From the NCBI GenBank assembly GCA_027922465.2, contig BQMF02000265.1:496001-560000 (forward strand): a DNA stretch of 64,000 bases, given 5' to 3'. The stretch comes from Turritopsis dohrnii (lineage: Eukaryota > Cnidaria > Hydrozoa > Anthoathecata > Oceaniidae). How positions within the stretch are numbered: the stretch's first letter is position 1; the number at the start of each line of letters is the position of its first letter. The translations under genes were made by a program, and so were the position numbers. The notes beneath the pieces were generated by a model, which saw nothing but the letters and a program-made list of their open reading frames with translations, made no database searches and was not told the origin of the DNA. Positions 39,798-48,685 of the stretch are shown here, piece after piece.

Positions 39798-41024
39798 CCA
39801 GTTGCCTATCAGACCAACCACCAAAACTACGACTACCCATGCGTTGCTTGCTAGAGCTATGACACCTTTCTTCAGAAAGTTTAAGAGCCAGCTTACAACA
39901 CTTCCAATGATCCCCGGCAATGCAGCTCCAAGTTTGCTTGCAAGTTTTCCGAGAACGCGTCCAAGTGCTTCGAGCTGCTTCTTCACCCATTGCTGCACAC
40001 CAGCTCGTCCAGAAGCAGTAGGAGGACTTCCTGGAGGAGCACCACCACCACCTGTGAGAGAGGTTGCTATCGTTGATATTACCAGCGAAAACGCTGTTAA
40101 GATTGAAACGATTGTGATCCCTTGCTCTCGAAAGAGGATGCGAAGTTTCTCCCTTAGTGTTCTATCCTTGTCGAGGACTTTGAATACCGTCTCTTTGATG
40201 CGCGACCACTGGCTAGACAACTCCTTGCGGTTACCACTGAGCACCTCTAGTCGAGATGCACGCTCCGCTTTCAAATTGGAGAGTCGTCGCTTAATCTCTT
40301 CTTTTATTTCAGGTTTATCGGTTTCACCTACTTTACGTTCTTCTTTTGCTATTTGACTATCGATTTCGCCTAATTTTGCTAAGTTGTTCTCCAGCTCCCC
40401 ACGTATTCGTTTTAGTGCATCGTCTAAGCCTCTAAGTTCACGCAAACCAAGTCCAATCCCTTGCTCGCTTAAGATCTCATCCACCTCTAATGTTTTTTGG
40501 GTGCCTTGCTCGAGCATTTCACCCAATACCTCCCTCGCATTTGAGATGTTGTCGATGACTTGACTGTTATCTAAGCTATCCATTTCAATATTTTCTAGTT
40601 GTTTCACTATTTTACGGCTTACCTTACCCATCCGATCTGGTGCACCTGTCAGTCTTTTTATAGCATCCTCTCCACCTAGGATTCCTTTAATACTATTTGG
40701 AGCTAAAAATCCTCCCCTTTTTTTTGTTATTCGGTGCCATTCATCATTTTTATAAAATTCAACTTTTGCGACACCTGGTGTATTCGTTGAAGTTACTCGA
40801 AACCGATCCAAACCCAAATTGGGATCTCCTCCTTTTATACCAAGATGGTTGTATAAATCTTCTATTGTCTGTCTTTTAATTTCTATTCCCTGCTGAATTG
40901 ATGCGCTTGGTATTTCAGAAGAATCGCCTGTGTCAGATATAAGCGGTGTAGTGTCAGATGTAAACGATGTATCTTCTACATTTTCAAATTTACCGTAAGG
41001 TGTTTCAAATGAGTTAAAGGCCAT
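39765..41024 (-). CDS. Conserved Polinton coiled-coil/membrane protein, 419 aa
   Basis: The start at 41024 (MAFNSFETPYGKF) abuts the shared bidirectional promoter; the frame upstream would overlap the capsid gene's ATG. Layout: a disordered head, a small globular domain around residues 45-120, long coiled coil (residues about 130-290), LFREQGITIVSILTAFSLVI, a Gly/Pro hinge (GGGGAPPGSPP), an amphipathic segment (GKLASKLGAALPGIIGSVVS), and a final hydrophobic span. The order resembles a membrane-active virion protein, but no function is established. Being paired with the major capsid gene suggests late, structural expression. Confidence 0.65.
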   Translation of the reverse strand: MAFNSFETPYGKFENVEDTSFTSDTTPLISDTGDSSEIPSASIQQGIEIKRQTIEDLYNHLGIKGGDPNLGLDRFRVTSTNTPGVAKVEFYKNDEWHRITKKRGGFLAPNSIKGILGGEDAIKRLTGAPDRMGKVSRKIVKQLENIEMDSLDNSQVIDNISNAREVLGEMLEQGTQKTLEVDEILSEQGIGLGLRELRGLDDALKRIRGELENNLAKLGEIDSQIAKEERKVGETDKPEIKEEIKRRLSNLKAERASRLEVLSGNRKELSSQWSRIKETVFKVLDKDRTLREKLRILFREQGITIVSILTAFSLVISTIATSLTGGGGAPPGSPPTASGRAGVQQWVKKQLEALGRVLGKLASKLGAALPGIIGSVVSWLLNFLKKGVIALASNAWVVVVLVVGLIGNWLWFEIQKKRN

Positions 41025-41040
41025 TTCTCTTATAATAAAC
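41025..41040. promoter_or_regulatory. Bidirectional virion-gene promoter, copy 2
   Basis: TTCTCTTATAATAAAC separates the ATG of the minus-strand gene from that of the major capsid gene. It is copy 1 inverted, plus two bases. Confidence 0.65.
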
Positions 41041-42297
41041 ATGTATGGTATTGCAAACCCTCATAAGGAATATATGACTCGCTTTGCCTTCAACGCACCG
41101 CGTCAGCATGTCAAGATCTCGAATACACCAAGTACCATTGACCAGACTCTATATCTAGATGTGAGGCTGCCGAATCTAGGTGCTAATGATGTCATTCTAC
41201 CAGAATCGCTCAAGCTCACGTTTGATATCAAACTCAACTCCACCGATACAGGACGCTACATCGTCAACAACTTGGGAAAGGCTTTGATCGAACAGTTGAC
41301 TATCAGTTACGAAGGAAACATCATCCAAGACATTCAAAATGCTGATGTGATGGAAATTTACAAGGACAGATGGCTACCTGAGGAAATGCAAGTGGAACGT
41401 ATCCAACAGGGAATAGATCCGGAGGGTGATGTGAACAAGCTCAGAGTCACACCGGGTGCAACGAGTACTTCAACGAGTAAGTCCGCCCTGGCAGCTGTCT
41501 ATGGTAACCGTTTTGCCATTCCTCTATGGGAATTTTTTGAACTCGTCAAGCATCTCCCCTATGTACAGCTTCGCGATCGTTTAAGCTTCAAAATTAAATT
41601 CGCAGAGTATGGAAAGGTCATCAGAGATGCAGGATCAGGATCAGGTGCTTCGAAGAAAGATCCTGACGGCACCTACACTATCTCCAACATTGCTCTAGAA
41701 TTCGACAAGGTAGAAGACTCTGACTTCAAACTAAAAGTCTACAATGAACTTGCCAATAGGCGACTACCCTACACCCGTGTTTTACGGCATAGAATAATCC
41801 CTTTGGACAAGAAAGATACCGCCTGGAATATACAGGTAAACGTGCCCAGCGAGAGTTTAAAGGCTCTTGTTCTATTCTTTCTTGATCCAGACAAACGAAA
41901 AGCATACGCTATGGATAACACCCATTACTACAACCCGAAAATCAGCAAGGTAGACATTACCATCGAAGGAGAGCCTAATCAACTCTATACACAGGGCTTA
42001 CTTCCAGAAGAAATGTATGCCCCGGCACGGAAGTATTTCACTTCCAATGAACTGCTGCCGGCCATTAGTCCTTCTAAATTCTTTGATTCTAATTACTGTC
42101 TTTTTATCGACTTTCGAAGTGTTGCTGACAATACTCTACATGGTGCGGGGAGGCGCCTCAAAAACACTTCAGATGGTGTCACACTGCAGATCACCAAAAA
42201 AGCTGATGGTGCGGGAGCCATCCAATGTTACCTCTTTGTGCTACAAGATGGACAGGTTACCTTCATGAATGAGCGCTTCCACAGTGTCGGCTACTAA
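41041..42297 (+). CDS. Major capsid protein (double jelly-roll)
   Basis: 418 residues, intact. Typical Polinton major-capsid landmarks: RFAFNAPRQHVKISN near the N-terminus, GRYIVNNLGKALIEQLTISY, the IYKDRWLPEEMQ block, the AIPLWEFFELVKHLPYVQL block and YTISNIALEFDKV between the two jelly rolls, LPYTRVLRHRIIPL in the second. It would build the icosahedral shell as trimers. It is transcribed divergently from the coiled-coil gene and followed after 5 nt by the packaging ATPase. Confidence 0.9.
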   Translation: MYGIANPHKEYMTRFAFNAPRQHVKISNTPSTIDQTLYLDVRLPNLGANDVILPESLKLTFDIKLNSTDTGRYIVNNLGKALIEQLTISYEGNIIQDIQNADVMEIYKDRWLPEEMQVERIQQGIDPEGDVNKLRVTPGATSTSTSKSALAAVYGNRFAIPLWEFFELVKHLPYVQLRDRLSFKIKFAEYGKVIRDAGSGSGASKKDPDGTYTISNIALEFDKVEDSDFKLKVYNELANRRLPYTRVLRHRIIPLDKKDTAWNIQVNVPSESLKALVLFFLDPDKRKAYAMDNTHYYNPKISKVDITIEGEPNQLYTQGLLPEEMYAPARKYFTSNELLPAISPSKFFDSNYCLFIDFRSVADNTLHGAGRRLKNTSDGVTLQITKKADGAGAIQCYLFVLQDGQVTFMNERFHSVGY

Positions 42298-42302
42298 AAT
42301 AA

Positions 42303-42908
42303 ATGAACCTTATTAAAGATCCTTGTACCACCATTTTTTCAGGACCGACAGGCTGTGGCAAGACGGAACTGGCTCTACGCTTACTACAGAACCACTTCAA
42401 GCACCACTTTGACTACATCGTCATTCTCTGTCCTTCCCTCCGATGGAATACAACCTATAAAGACTGTACGATTCTCTGGGAAGATGATGATGTTTTTCTG
42501 ATCCAACCTACACCACAACAGGACTTATTATATTGGATTGAGATATTCACCAAGCAATTGGCAGGGCAGGAAACCTTATTCATCATCGATGATTCCATAG
42601 CTGATGAGAAACTCGATAAGAAGAGGACTCCACTTCTCAATCTAAGTACCACAGGACGTCATCAAAAACATAGTCTATGGCTTCTCACCCAAGTCTACAC
42701 AGCTCTTCCAAAAACTATCAGACGGCAAGCAAAGATGCTATTCGTTTGGTATCCTAAAGAGAAGAGTGATGTTAAGCTTATCGATGATGAAACCAATGTC
42801 ATCAAAAACGATTGGAGTGACATCTTGCAAGAATTGGATGCTTCAGAACACGCATATCTTTACATACGATGTAGGTTCCCAAGGAGTTATAAGGTTGTTC
42901 TTCAATAA
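42303..42908 (+). CDS. FtsK/HerA-like DNA-packaging ATPase
   Basis: 201 residues, intact. Walker A is GPTGCGKT at 14-21, Walker B is LFIIDD at 92-97, and STTGRHQKHSLWLLTQ follows, a usual A32-type sensor region. It would pump genome DNA into capsids. The ATG comes after TAAAATAA just behind the capsid stop, and the stop codon lies inside a perfect hairpin. Confidence 0.9.
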   Translation: MNLIKDPCTTIFSGPTGCGKTELALRLLQNHFKHHFDYIVILCPSLRWNTTYKDCTILWEDDDVFLIQPTPQQDLLYWIEIFTKQLAGQETLFIIDDSIADEKLDKKRTPLLNLSTTGRHQKHSLWLLTQVYTALPKTIRRQAKMLFVWYPKEKSDVKLIDDETNVIKNDWSDILQELDASEHAYLYIRCRFPRSYKVVLQ

Positions 42909-42926
42909 GTATACAAACTTATTGAA
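42901..42926. terminator. Perfect hairpin over the ATPase stop codon
   Basis: TTCAATAAGT and ACTTATTGAA form a 10-bp perfect stem with a 6-nt loop. It overlaps the stop of the ATPase gene and lies 33 bp from the stop of the convergent ankyrin gene. A near copy follows the second ankyrin gene. Confidence 0.65.
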
Positions 42927-42958
42927 AACATGTGGGTAGAAATGTCTTCTCCTCTTCA

Positions 42959-43336
42959 TCATGCTGCTGCAGCCATTGCCCCTTCAAACTCTGTCGCGCC
43001 CCACTCCTTACAGAGTTTAACTGTCTCGAAGTGCTCATTCTCAGCTGCTGCTAGTATTGCACCACTAAAATTAGTCGCACCCCACTCCTTACAGAGTTTA
43101 ACTATCTCGATGTGACCTTTGTAAGCTGCTGCAGCCATTGCCTGATTAAAATTGGTTGCACCATATTCCTTTAACAGCTTGACATTCTCGATGTGACCAT
43201 TGAAAGCTGCTGCTAGCATTGCCTGATTAAAATTCGTTGCACCATATTCCTTGCATAGCTTGGTATAATTATGGGACTGTCCATATCCTAACCATTTATA
43301 TAAAGAAGTAACAATGATATAGAAATAACTCAACAT
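42959..43336 (-). CDS. Ankyrin-type repeat protein, shortened copy, 125 aa
   Basis: It starts MLSYFYIIVTSLYKWLGYGQ and has four repeats built on (I/N)VKLCKEWGATNF plus AMAAAA, about 33 residues each. This repeat subtype is known to me from marseilleviruses and invertebrate iridoviruses. A TGA after the fourth repeat cuts it short compared with its 223-residue neighbour, and the C-terminal region is missing. The two genes have nearly the same head and the same promoter, so they are a tandem duplicate. Confidence 0.75.
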   Translation of the reverse strand: MLSYFYIIVTSLYKWLGYGQSHNYTKLCKEYGATNFNQAMLAAAFNGHIENVKLLKEYGATNFNQAMAAAAYKGHIEIVKLCKEWGATNFSGAILAAAENEHFETVKLCKEWGATEFEGAMAAAA

Positions 43337-43475
43337 CCTTTATTATATACACTTTTTCAACTTGGGAATTTTTTACGAGTGGACAGAACTGACGCATGAG
43401 TCAGGGAATTCCCTGACTCATTTGATGAATTTTTTATGAGTGGCCAGAACTGAGTTAGGGGATTTCCCTGACTCA
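43337..43475 (-). promoter_or_regulatory. AP-1/NF-kB/AP-1 promoter of the first ankyrin gene
   Basis: The TATA-like box TATATAATAAA is read on the minus strand at 43339-43349. The palindrome at 43396-43421 holds TGAGTCA (43397-43403), GGGAATTCCC (43404-43413) and TGACTCA (43414-43420). It begins 60 bp from the ATG, as for polymerase. A second, decayed copy at 43451-43475 has TGAGTTA, GGGGATTTCCC and TGACTCA. Confidence 0.75.
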
Positions 43476-43502
43476 CCTTCTATTTTAGGGACAATGTTGT
43501 TC

Positions 43503-43531
43503 TTCAATAAGTAGTTTGTATACTTATTGAA
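43503..43531. terminator. Perfect hairpin at the end of the second ankyrin gene
   Basis: TTCAATAAGTA and TACTTATTGAA form an 11-bp perfect stem around a 7-nt loop, overlapping the last codons of the gene. Almost identical to the hairpin at 42901-42926. Confidence 0.65.
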
Positions 43532-44195
43532 AATATCCAGTTAGAAATTTCTTATATTCCTCGTCAAAGTACCAATCCCACACTCTATCCGGATGCATGG
43601 CAACTTCTACCAACTCGTAATAGAGATCTTTCCCGAAGCGACGCTTGTGATGATAGCGAAAGAGCTCCTCGTGAATAGCGTCATAAACTAACCAACTTCG
43701 ACAGAGTGCTACAATTATAAAGTCCCCATTCTCAGCTGCAAACTCCATTGCCTCATCAAAATCTGTTGCACCCAACTCCTTGCAGAGTCGAACTATCTCT
43801 AGGTGACCCTCCTCAAGAGCATCTGCTAACCATATTGCTAGGTGAAAACCCGTCGCACCCCACTCCTTACAGAGTTTAACTATCTCGATGTCACCATTGA
43901 GAGCTGCTAAAGACATTGCTAGGTTAAAATTAGTTGCACCCCACTCCTTACAGAGTTTAACTATCTCAATAAAACCATTTACAGCTGCTAAAGACATTGC
44001 CTCATCAAAATCTGTCGCACCCTGTTCCTTGCACAATTTAACTAGCGCGATGTCACCCTTATACGCTGCTGAAGCCATTGCCCTGTTGAAATTCGTTGCA
44101 CCATATTCCTTTAACACTTTGGTATAATTATGTGACTGTCCATATCCTAGCCAATTATATAAAAAAGTAACAACGTTTCTGAAATAACTCAACAT
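43524..44195 (-). CDS. Ankyrin-type repeat protein, full-length copy, 223 aa
   Basis: Five repeats of the LCKEWGATNF type, with units such as EIVKLCKEWGATGFHLAIWL and EIVRLCKELGATDFDEAM, then a distinct C-terminal region (YHHKRRFGKDLYYELVEVA, HPDRVWDWYFDEEYKKFL). The same C-terminal order appears in proteins of large DNA viruses, in my memory. Ankyrin proteins of such viruses often act on host ubiquitin ligase or NF-kB pathways, which is interesting given the NF-kB site in the promoter; this link is inference. The head (MLSYFRNVVTFLYNWLGYGQ) is shared with the shortened copy. Confidence 0.8.
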   Translation of the reverse strand: MLSYFRNVVTFLYNWLGYGQSHNYTKVLKEYGATNFNRAMASAAYKGDIALVKLCKEQGATDFDEAMSLAAVNGFIEIVKLCKEWGATNFNLAMSLAALNGDIEIVKLCKEWGATGFHLAIWLADALEEGHLEIVRLCKELGATDFDEAMEFAAENGDFIIVALCRSWLVYDAIHEELFRYHHKRRFGKDLYYELVEVAMHPDRVWDWYFDEEYKKFLTGYFQ

Positions 44196-44311
44196 CCTTT
44201 ATTATATACAATTTTTCAACTTGGGAATTTTTTACGAGTGGACAGAACTGACGCATGAGTCAGGGAATTCCCTGACTCATTTGATGAATTTTTTATGAGT
44301 GGGGATTTCCC
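44196..44311 (-). promoter_or_regulatory. AP-1/NF-kB/AP-1 promoter of the second ankyrin gene
   Basis: TATATAATAAA on the minus strand at 44198-44208. Palindrome with TGAGTCA (44256-44262), GGGAATTCCC (44263-44272) and TGACTCA (44273-44279), again 60 bp from the ATG. A further NF-kB-like GGGGATTTCCC lies at 44301-44311. Confidence 0.75.
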
Positions 44312-44339
44312 TACTTTCGAGGAGGGGAATTCAACCGTG

Positions 44340-44611
44340 ACCGACGAGTCGATGAAACTGCTGACGTCAGCATTCATTTTGGGGTGGTTTTGATTGATGA
44401 CTTCGATGATGTGCTGACGTCAACACTTTTCGACGATAGTGCTGACGTCAACACTTTTCGACGATAATGCTGACGTCAACATTTTTCGACGCATGCGCAG
44501 AAGGGGTGGGCACTTTGTCATTTTTACCGATTTTTTTTTCGCGAGTCGCTGCGGAGGGAGTCGGAAGCACTTGCGCAGTGTGTGCGCTACAATCCGCAAT
44601 ATACTATCTCT
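44340..44611 (-). repeat. Right inverted terminal repeat with four CRE palindromes
   Basis: TGACGTCA occurs at 44362-44369, 44415-44422, 44443-44450 and 44471-44478; the last three are in exact 28-bp register within tandem units (TGCTGACGTCAACACTTTTC). GACGCATGCGCAG resembles an NRF1 site. The end is TATACTATCTCT. Confidence 0.75.
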
Positions 44612-47600
44612 AGGGCTGACGTCTGGCGAATTCCACGTTCGGACTGGTTGCCACTAGATCGTACCCCGTAGATCAATGTTTTTATCACTTTCTCCTCAGG
44701 TGGCTGGTGGACGTCAAGAGTATCATGCCATAGGTAGCGTTGATAGTACCATTGATCAGGACGAAGTTTGATAGAATTATACATTTTGGTGACATCAGTG
44801 TGGAAGGCAGATCTATGAGTATACCATCGGATGAGAATTTCGACCAGTTTGTTCATGCCATTGATTCCTTTGGCAAGGATTGAATTTAGACTATAGCCAC
44901 TGCTAGTAGGTTGCGAAGCATCGTATACGATTCTACATGGCGTTGTTAGCGAGCTGAGCTTCCAGACAGCCCGCCATGGGATGTAGTTTTGGATGATGTT
45001 TGAAGCAAGCTGATTTTGTTGATATTGAGGCAAGTTTTTGACATAATCCACGTGACCGAGTTTTTGAAGCTTTCGTTCGGATTCCAGAACGTCTTTCTTG
45101 TCGTCTGGATGTCTTTGAAGTTTTGCAATTTGTTGATTGTAGACTTTCAGTGCCTTGGAACGATTTGGTGCCAGTCGAGTGATCGGATCTTGTATGAACG
45201 GAAGAGTTGCTATAGTGATTTGCTCCTCAGGTTTCACGACGACTGATTTGTTGATTATTTCTTGTTCGATTTCTTCACGAATACTGGTTGCTTCAATTGA
45301 CCCATTTGATTTGCAATCAATACAGGAACGACACTTCGTGCAACGATACGTCACTTCACTGCCAGCATTTTCAGCAATTTCAAATGTTGTTTGTTGCTGA
45401 CCAAAATACGAATTGCGGGAAACATGAAACGACTGATGGGTACATAACAACGGAACATCTGGATTGATTTGATAACCTGATTGAAAAAGCCTGAATTGGT
45501 TGCAAACGAACTCATTCCTTCCATTTCCGTAGTGATTTTTGTTGATCATTGTGAACAACTGATGCGGTCCGCCAATTACTCCACGACTGCCACACGAGTT
45601 TCGGAAAACGGATTCGTATATAGTCAATCCAGATGGCATCTGAAAGATTAGTTTTGGATGGTATCGAAGATACTTGATCCCTATCATAAAGTCGACATCC
45701 CCACCTATGGTTGGTGGTAGTTTTGGTAGCTTTGTGGGATTACCTCCAACTTTTCTGAATGCTTCATGGACGTCATGCTCGACTTGGCCGTTCAGATGAT
45801 ACGTTGGAAACGTTGAGGTGATCTTATCAAGTGAAATGCCAGTGAATGTTGCCGAAGATCCATTGAACATTGGCAATTTTACTGAATAAACATTGGTTTG
45901 GATGGGTGTAGTTACAGCTCCAACTCCACCCAGATTGACTGGTATCTTGCATTGTAGCTCTGCTGATGATCCAAGTTGACTGACTGCTTTCTTTCTCACG
46001 ATAAATTCATCGCAGCCTGAATCGTAAAATATGAGGTAGGATTTACGATCTATTGTGATTTCTTGGAACTTGAAGATGGCTGATTCATTAACGCTATCAT
46101 TTGAGGATTGAGTTTGAAATGAAGAAATCGAGACAAAATTCGAAATGTTCTTTGAATATTCTGGGATATTGTGTCGTTTGATGATGCATCTTTGCTTGAA
46201 TTGTTCCAGTAGTTGAACGTTTTCAGGGTCGTTTTTGTGTTGCTCGCACACCAGCACGTGCTTCTTTATCTGGTAGGCGTCATGACTTTCGTGTCTGCAG
46301 GCGAACTTGCTTTGGCATTTCCCTTCCTGGTGCTTGCCAGAGTCTGTAAGAGCACCCGGAAATAAACATTGATGGCAGAGTTTCTTACGTTTCAACACAG
46401 CAAAACGTTCGGATGGTGACATTTCCACGAACTCTTTGCATACGAAATATTGTACGATCTTGATGCCTTGAGGACCGGAGGTTGGTAAGTGATCAGACGA
46501 ATTGCATATGGCACATTTCAGGTCGGAGATGGTATTGTTGATCTGGTATTGACTTGAGAGATGTGAACGTTGATGCTTTTGGACTTTATCAGGATCTGAT
46601 GACGTGATAAGTTGCTTTTGATGTTGAACCTTTAAGTCTCGTTCCAGAAATGTTATCAATTCGGACCAAAGTTCTTCACCTTCAATCTCCTTGTCGCAGA
46701 TGGACTCAAGCCAACGAGTTGTTCTCGAATCACCAATCAGTTTATATAAACGTTGGATTCCATCACTATTGTACAGTTTGGCTTCGATCTTGTGTTGTTT
46801 GCTCAATGACATCAAATCTTTCATTATTGCGACAATCTTGGCCAGTGTGTCTGCAACTTTCGAGGGGTTTCTGTGTTTCCAAACACTATCGAGAATAGAA
46901 AACTCTTGTAGTTTGTTGTTTAGCAGAATGTTTGTGTTGCCAAATGATGACTTCAAACGCTTCCAGATTTCATCAATGTCTGTCTCAGATTTAACGATTG
47001 ATAAAGCTGGATCCTCCAGGTAGTTGTTACGGAGTAGGTCAGGCAAGAAGCATCTTGGAGTAGTTCGCTGATGGAGCTTTTCAAATTCAGTTTGAAAGGT
47101 ATAAATGTCAAGCTTGGAATTGAAGCCACTGAATTTCGACAAATTGATTTTAAGAAGAGAGTCTTTGAAAGTTGAAAGTTTGTCAATCTCACGATCAGCA
47201 AATTCCTTTTCGATTTGAGATGAATGACTTCGGAGAAGACTGTTTAAAAGTTCATACCTCTCTTGCAAGTGGAGAACTTCATCCTCTTTTGTTGTACCGG
47301 TGGTGTCTTTAATCAGCATTCTGAGGTCAGCTGCCAACTTTTCCATTGATTTGATAAGATCGACCGAGTTCTTACTGGCGTTTTTGACAACGGAGTCTGA
47401 GACTTTTCCAAGATTGATGGTAACTTTTGATTCAATCATTCCCAAAGAATGATTAATATTCTTGATAACGAATTCGATTGATTTCAGTTCAGCCATTTTG
47501 GCTGAGTTTTCGACAAATTCTTTTTGTTGACGTTTGAAATCTTTAGCTTCTTTGATGTAACTTTTAATCTTCATGATTGTGGCTTGGTAGGATTCATAGA

Positions 47601-47892
47601 AGGATTCCTCCATTGATTCCTTGGGAAACTGGATAAAAAGATGACGGAAAGCTGTCCTCATGGATTCGATCTTTGAGATGTTATCATCAATTTCCTCATT
47701 TGATGTCGATTTGTAAATGGTATTTTCGTCGAGGAAGTCATTGATGTCTTCAATTACGAGTGTCATCGAATTGGGTAACGCTTTATGGTCTGCCATTATT
47801 TTTTCATCTAGTTCATCAGATTCAGGTTTGATAGCTTTTATTCCGTGGAGATCAAATACTTTGTAATCGATCCGCTTACGAGGTCTTGACAT
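44612..47892 (-). CDS. BEL/Pao retrotransposon gag-pol, truncated in the reverse transcriptase
   Basis: About 1090 residues from ATG 47892. In order: a gag-like helical region (KLDIYTFQTEFEKLHQRTTP), Cys/His clusters near residues 455-555 (CAICNSSDH, CHQCLFPGAL, CRHESHD), an aspartic protease (LIFYDSGCDEF, near residue 624), a Cys-rich linker, and the start of reverse transcriptase (CRIVYDASQPTSSGYSLN, FHTDVTKMYNSIKL, TLIYGVRSSGNQSERGI). The frame runs cleanly to 44612 and is then replaced by the Polinton right end, so the rest of reverse transcriptase, RNase H, integrase and the 3' LTR are absent. Gag-pol is one frame with no stop. Confidence 0.9.
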
Positions 47893-48600
47893 TGATGAGT
47901 TGATGAGGTGACGTATTCATAGAACTTGTTTGAATGTAGCGGGACTCGCTAGGGTGTTTGTAACAAATTGACAAATTGATATTGGTATTGATAATTGATT
48001 ATTGTTCAAACTAAGAATTAAATATAGAAAAGAAAAAGACTAATGACAAAAGACTAATGACAAAATGACAAATGATAAATGACAAGAAAAATGACTTTAA
48101 ACTGACTAGAAATATGAATTTGACTGAAAATTGCTTACGAAAAATTTGATAAATATATTATAAATGATAACTAGGCTATAAATACGGAAAGTGAAAAAAG
48201 GAGCCTGAGCACGAACGTGCCATGAACAAATGAACGGAGAACAAGTGAAAACAAGTATCGCAAAATGTAGAAAGTAAAATGAAAAATTCTAATAAAATTA
48301 AATAATCAATATTTAGATTTTGAGCATATAGAATAGATTAGATATAGAATAGAATAAATAAAATAAATCTTACCAAGTTGCCCAAGCATAGGTCCAAAAA
48401 TTTGACTAGACGTTGAAATAAAACTTGAAATAGAGAATGATAAATTCTACGCTCACACGACCTCACTGTGTGAAATAAATCTGCGACTGAGAAATAACAA
48501 AAAAATGACAAGCAAATAAACGCGCGAGAATGGGCGAGAAATCCCCAAAGGCTGTGACGTGTACAAACGTGCAATAAAGAAAAGGCAAATTACGTAATAA
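47893..48600 (-). other. Likely BEL 5' LTR and leader, limits not defined
   Basis: This lies directly upstream of the BEL gag start on the minus strand. The other LTR has been lost, so ends cannot be fixed by comparison. A minus-strand TTACAAACA at about 47960 followed by CCCTAGCGAGTCCCGC is a weak candidate for the LTR end plus primer-binding site. Confidence 0.35.
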
Positions 48601-48685
48601 AATTATCGTAAAAAATGTTTTCCCAGATGACTTTTAGAAGTCATAAATCCTTTTACAAACAGTCATTATTATTTTGCGTTTTTAG

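Larger units (their letters stand above)
26961..44611. mobile_element. Polinton/Maverick (adintovirus-like) element, 17.6 kb
   Basis: The left end reads AGAGATAGTATAATGGGGAT at 26961. The right end, in reverse complement from 44611, reads AGAGATAGTATATTGCGGAT. The arms stay similar for 200-350 bp, including GCGCATGCGTCGAAAA and TGAC(A/G)TCAGCA(C/T)TATCG blocks. Inside are the hallmark genes: protein-primed DNA polymerase B, retroviral-type integrase, double-jelly-roll major capsid, minor capsid and FtsK/HerA-like ATPase, all intronless and more GC-rich than the surroundings. Core virion and polymerase frames are open, but the integrase and one membrane-protein gene are broken. The two flanks (an older polymerase remnant and a BEL element) do not show a matching 6-bp duplication, so one end may be rearranged. 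Confidence 0.9.

Noticed and set aside
39769..40356. Plus-strand open frame of 195 codons
   Set aside because: Antisense to the 419-residue coiled-coil/membrane protein gene; composition is that of a reverse-strand shadow.
26961..44611. A 6-bp target duplication for the Polinton
   Set aside because: The bases next to the two ends (CGAAGG and AGGGCT) do not match over 6 bp; only AGG is shared, which is too short to claim.
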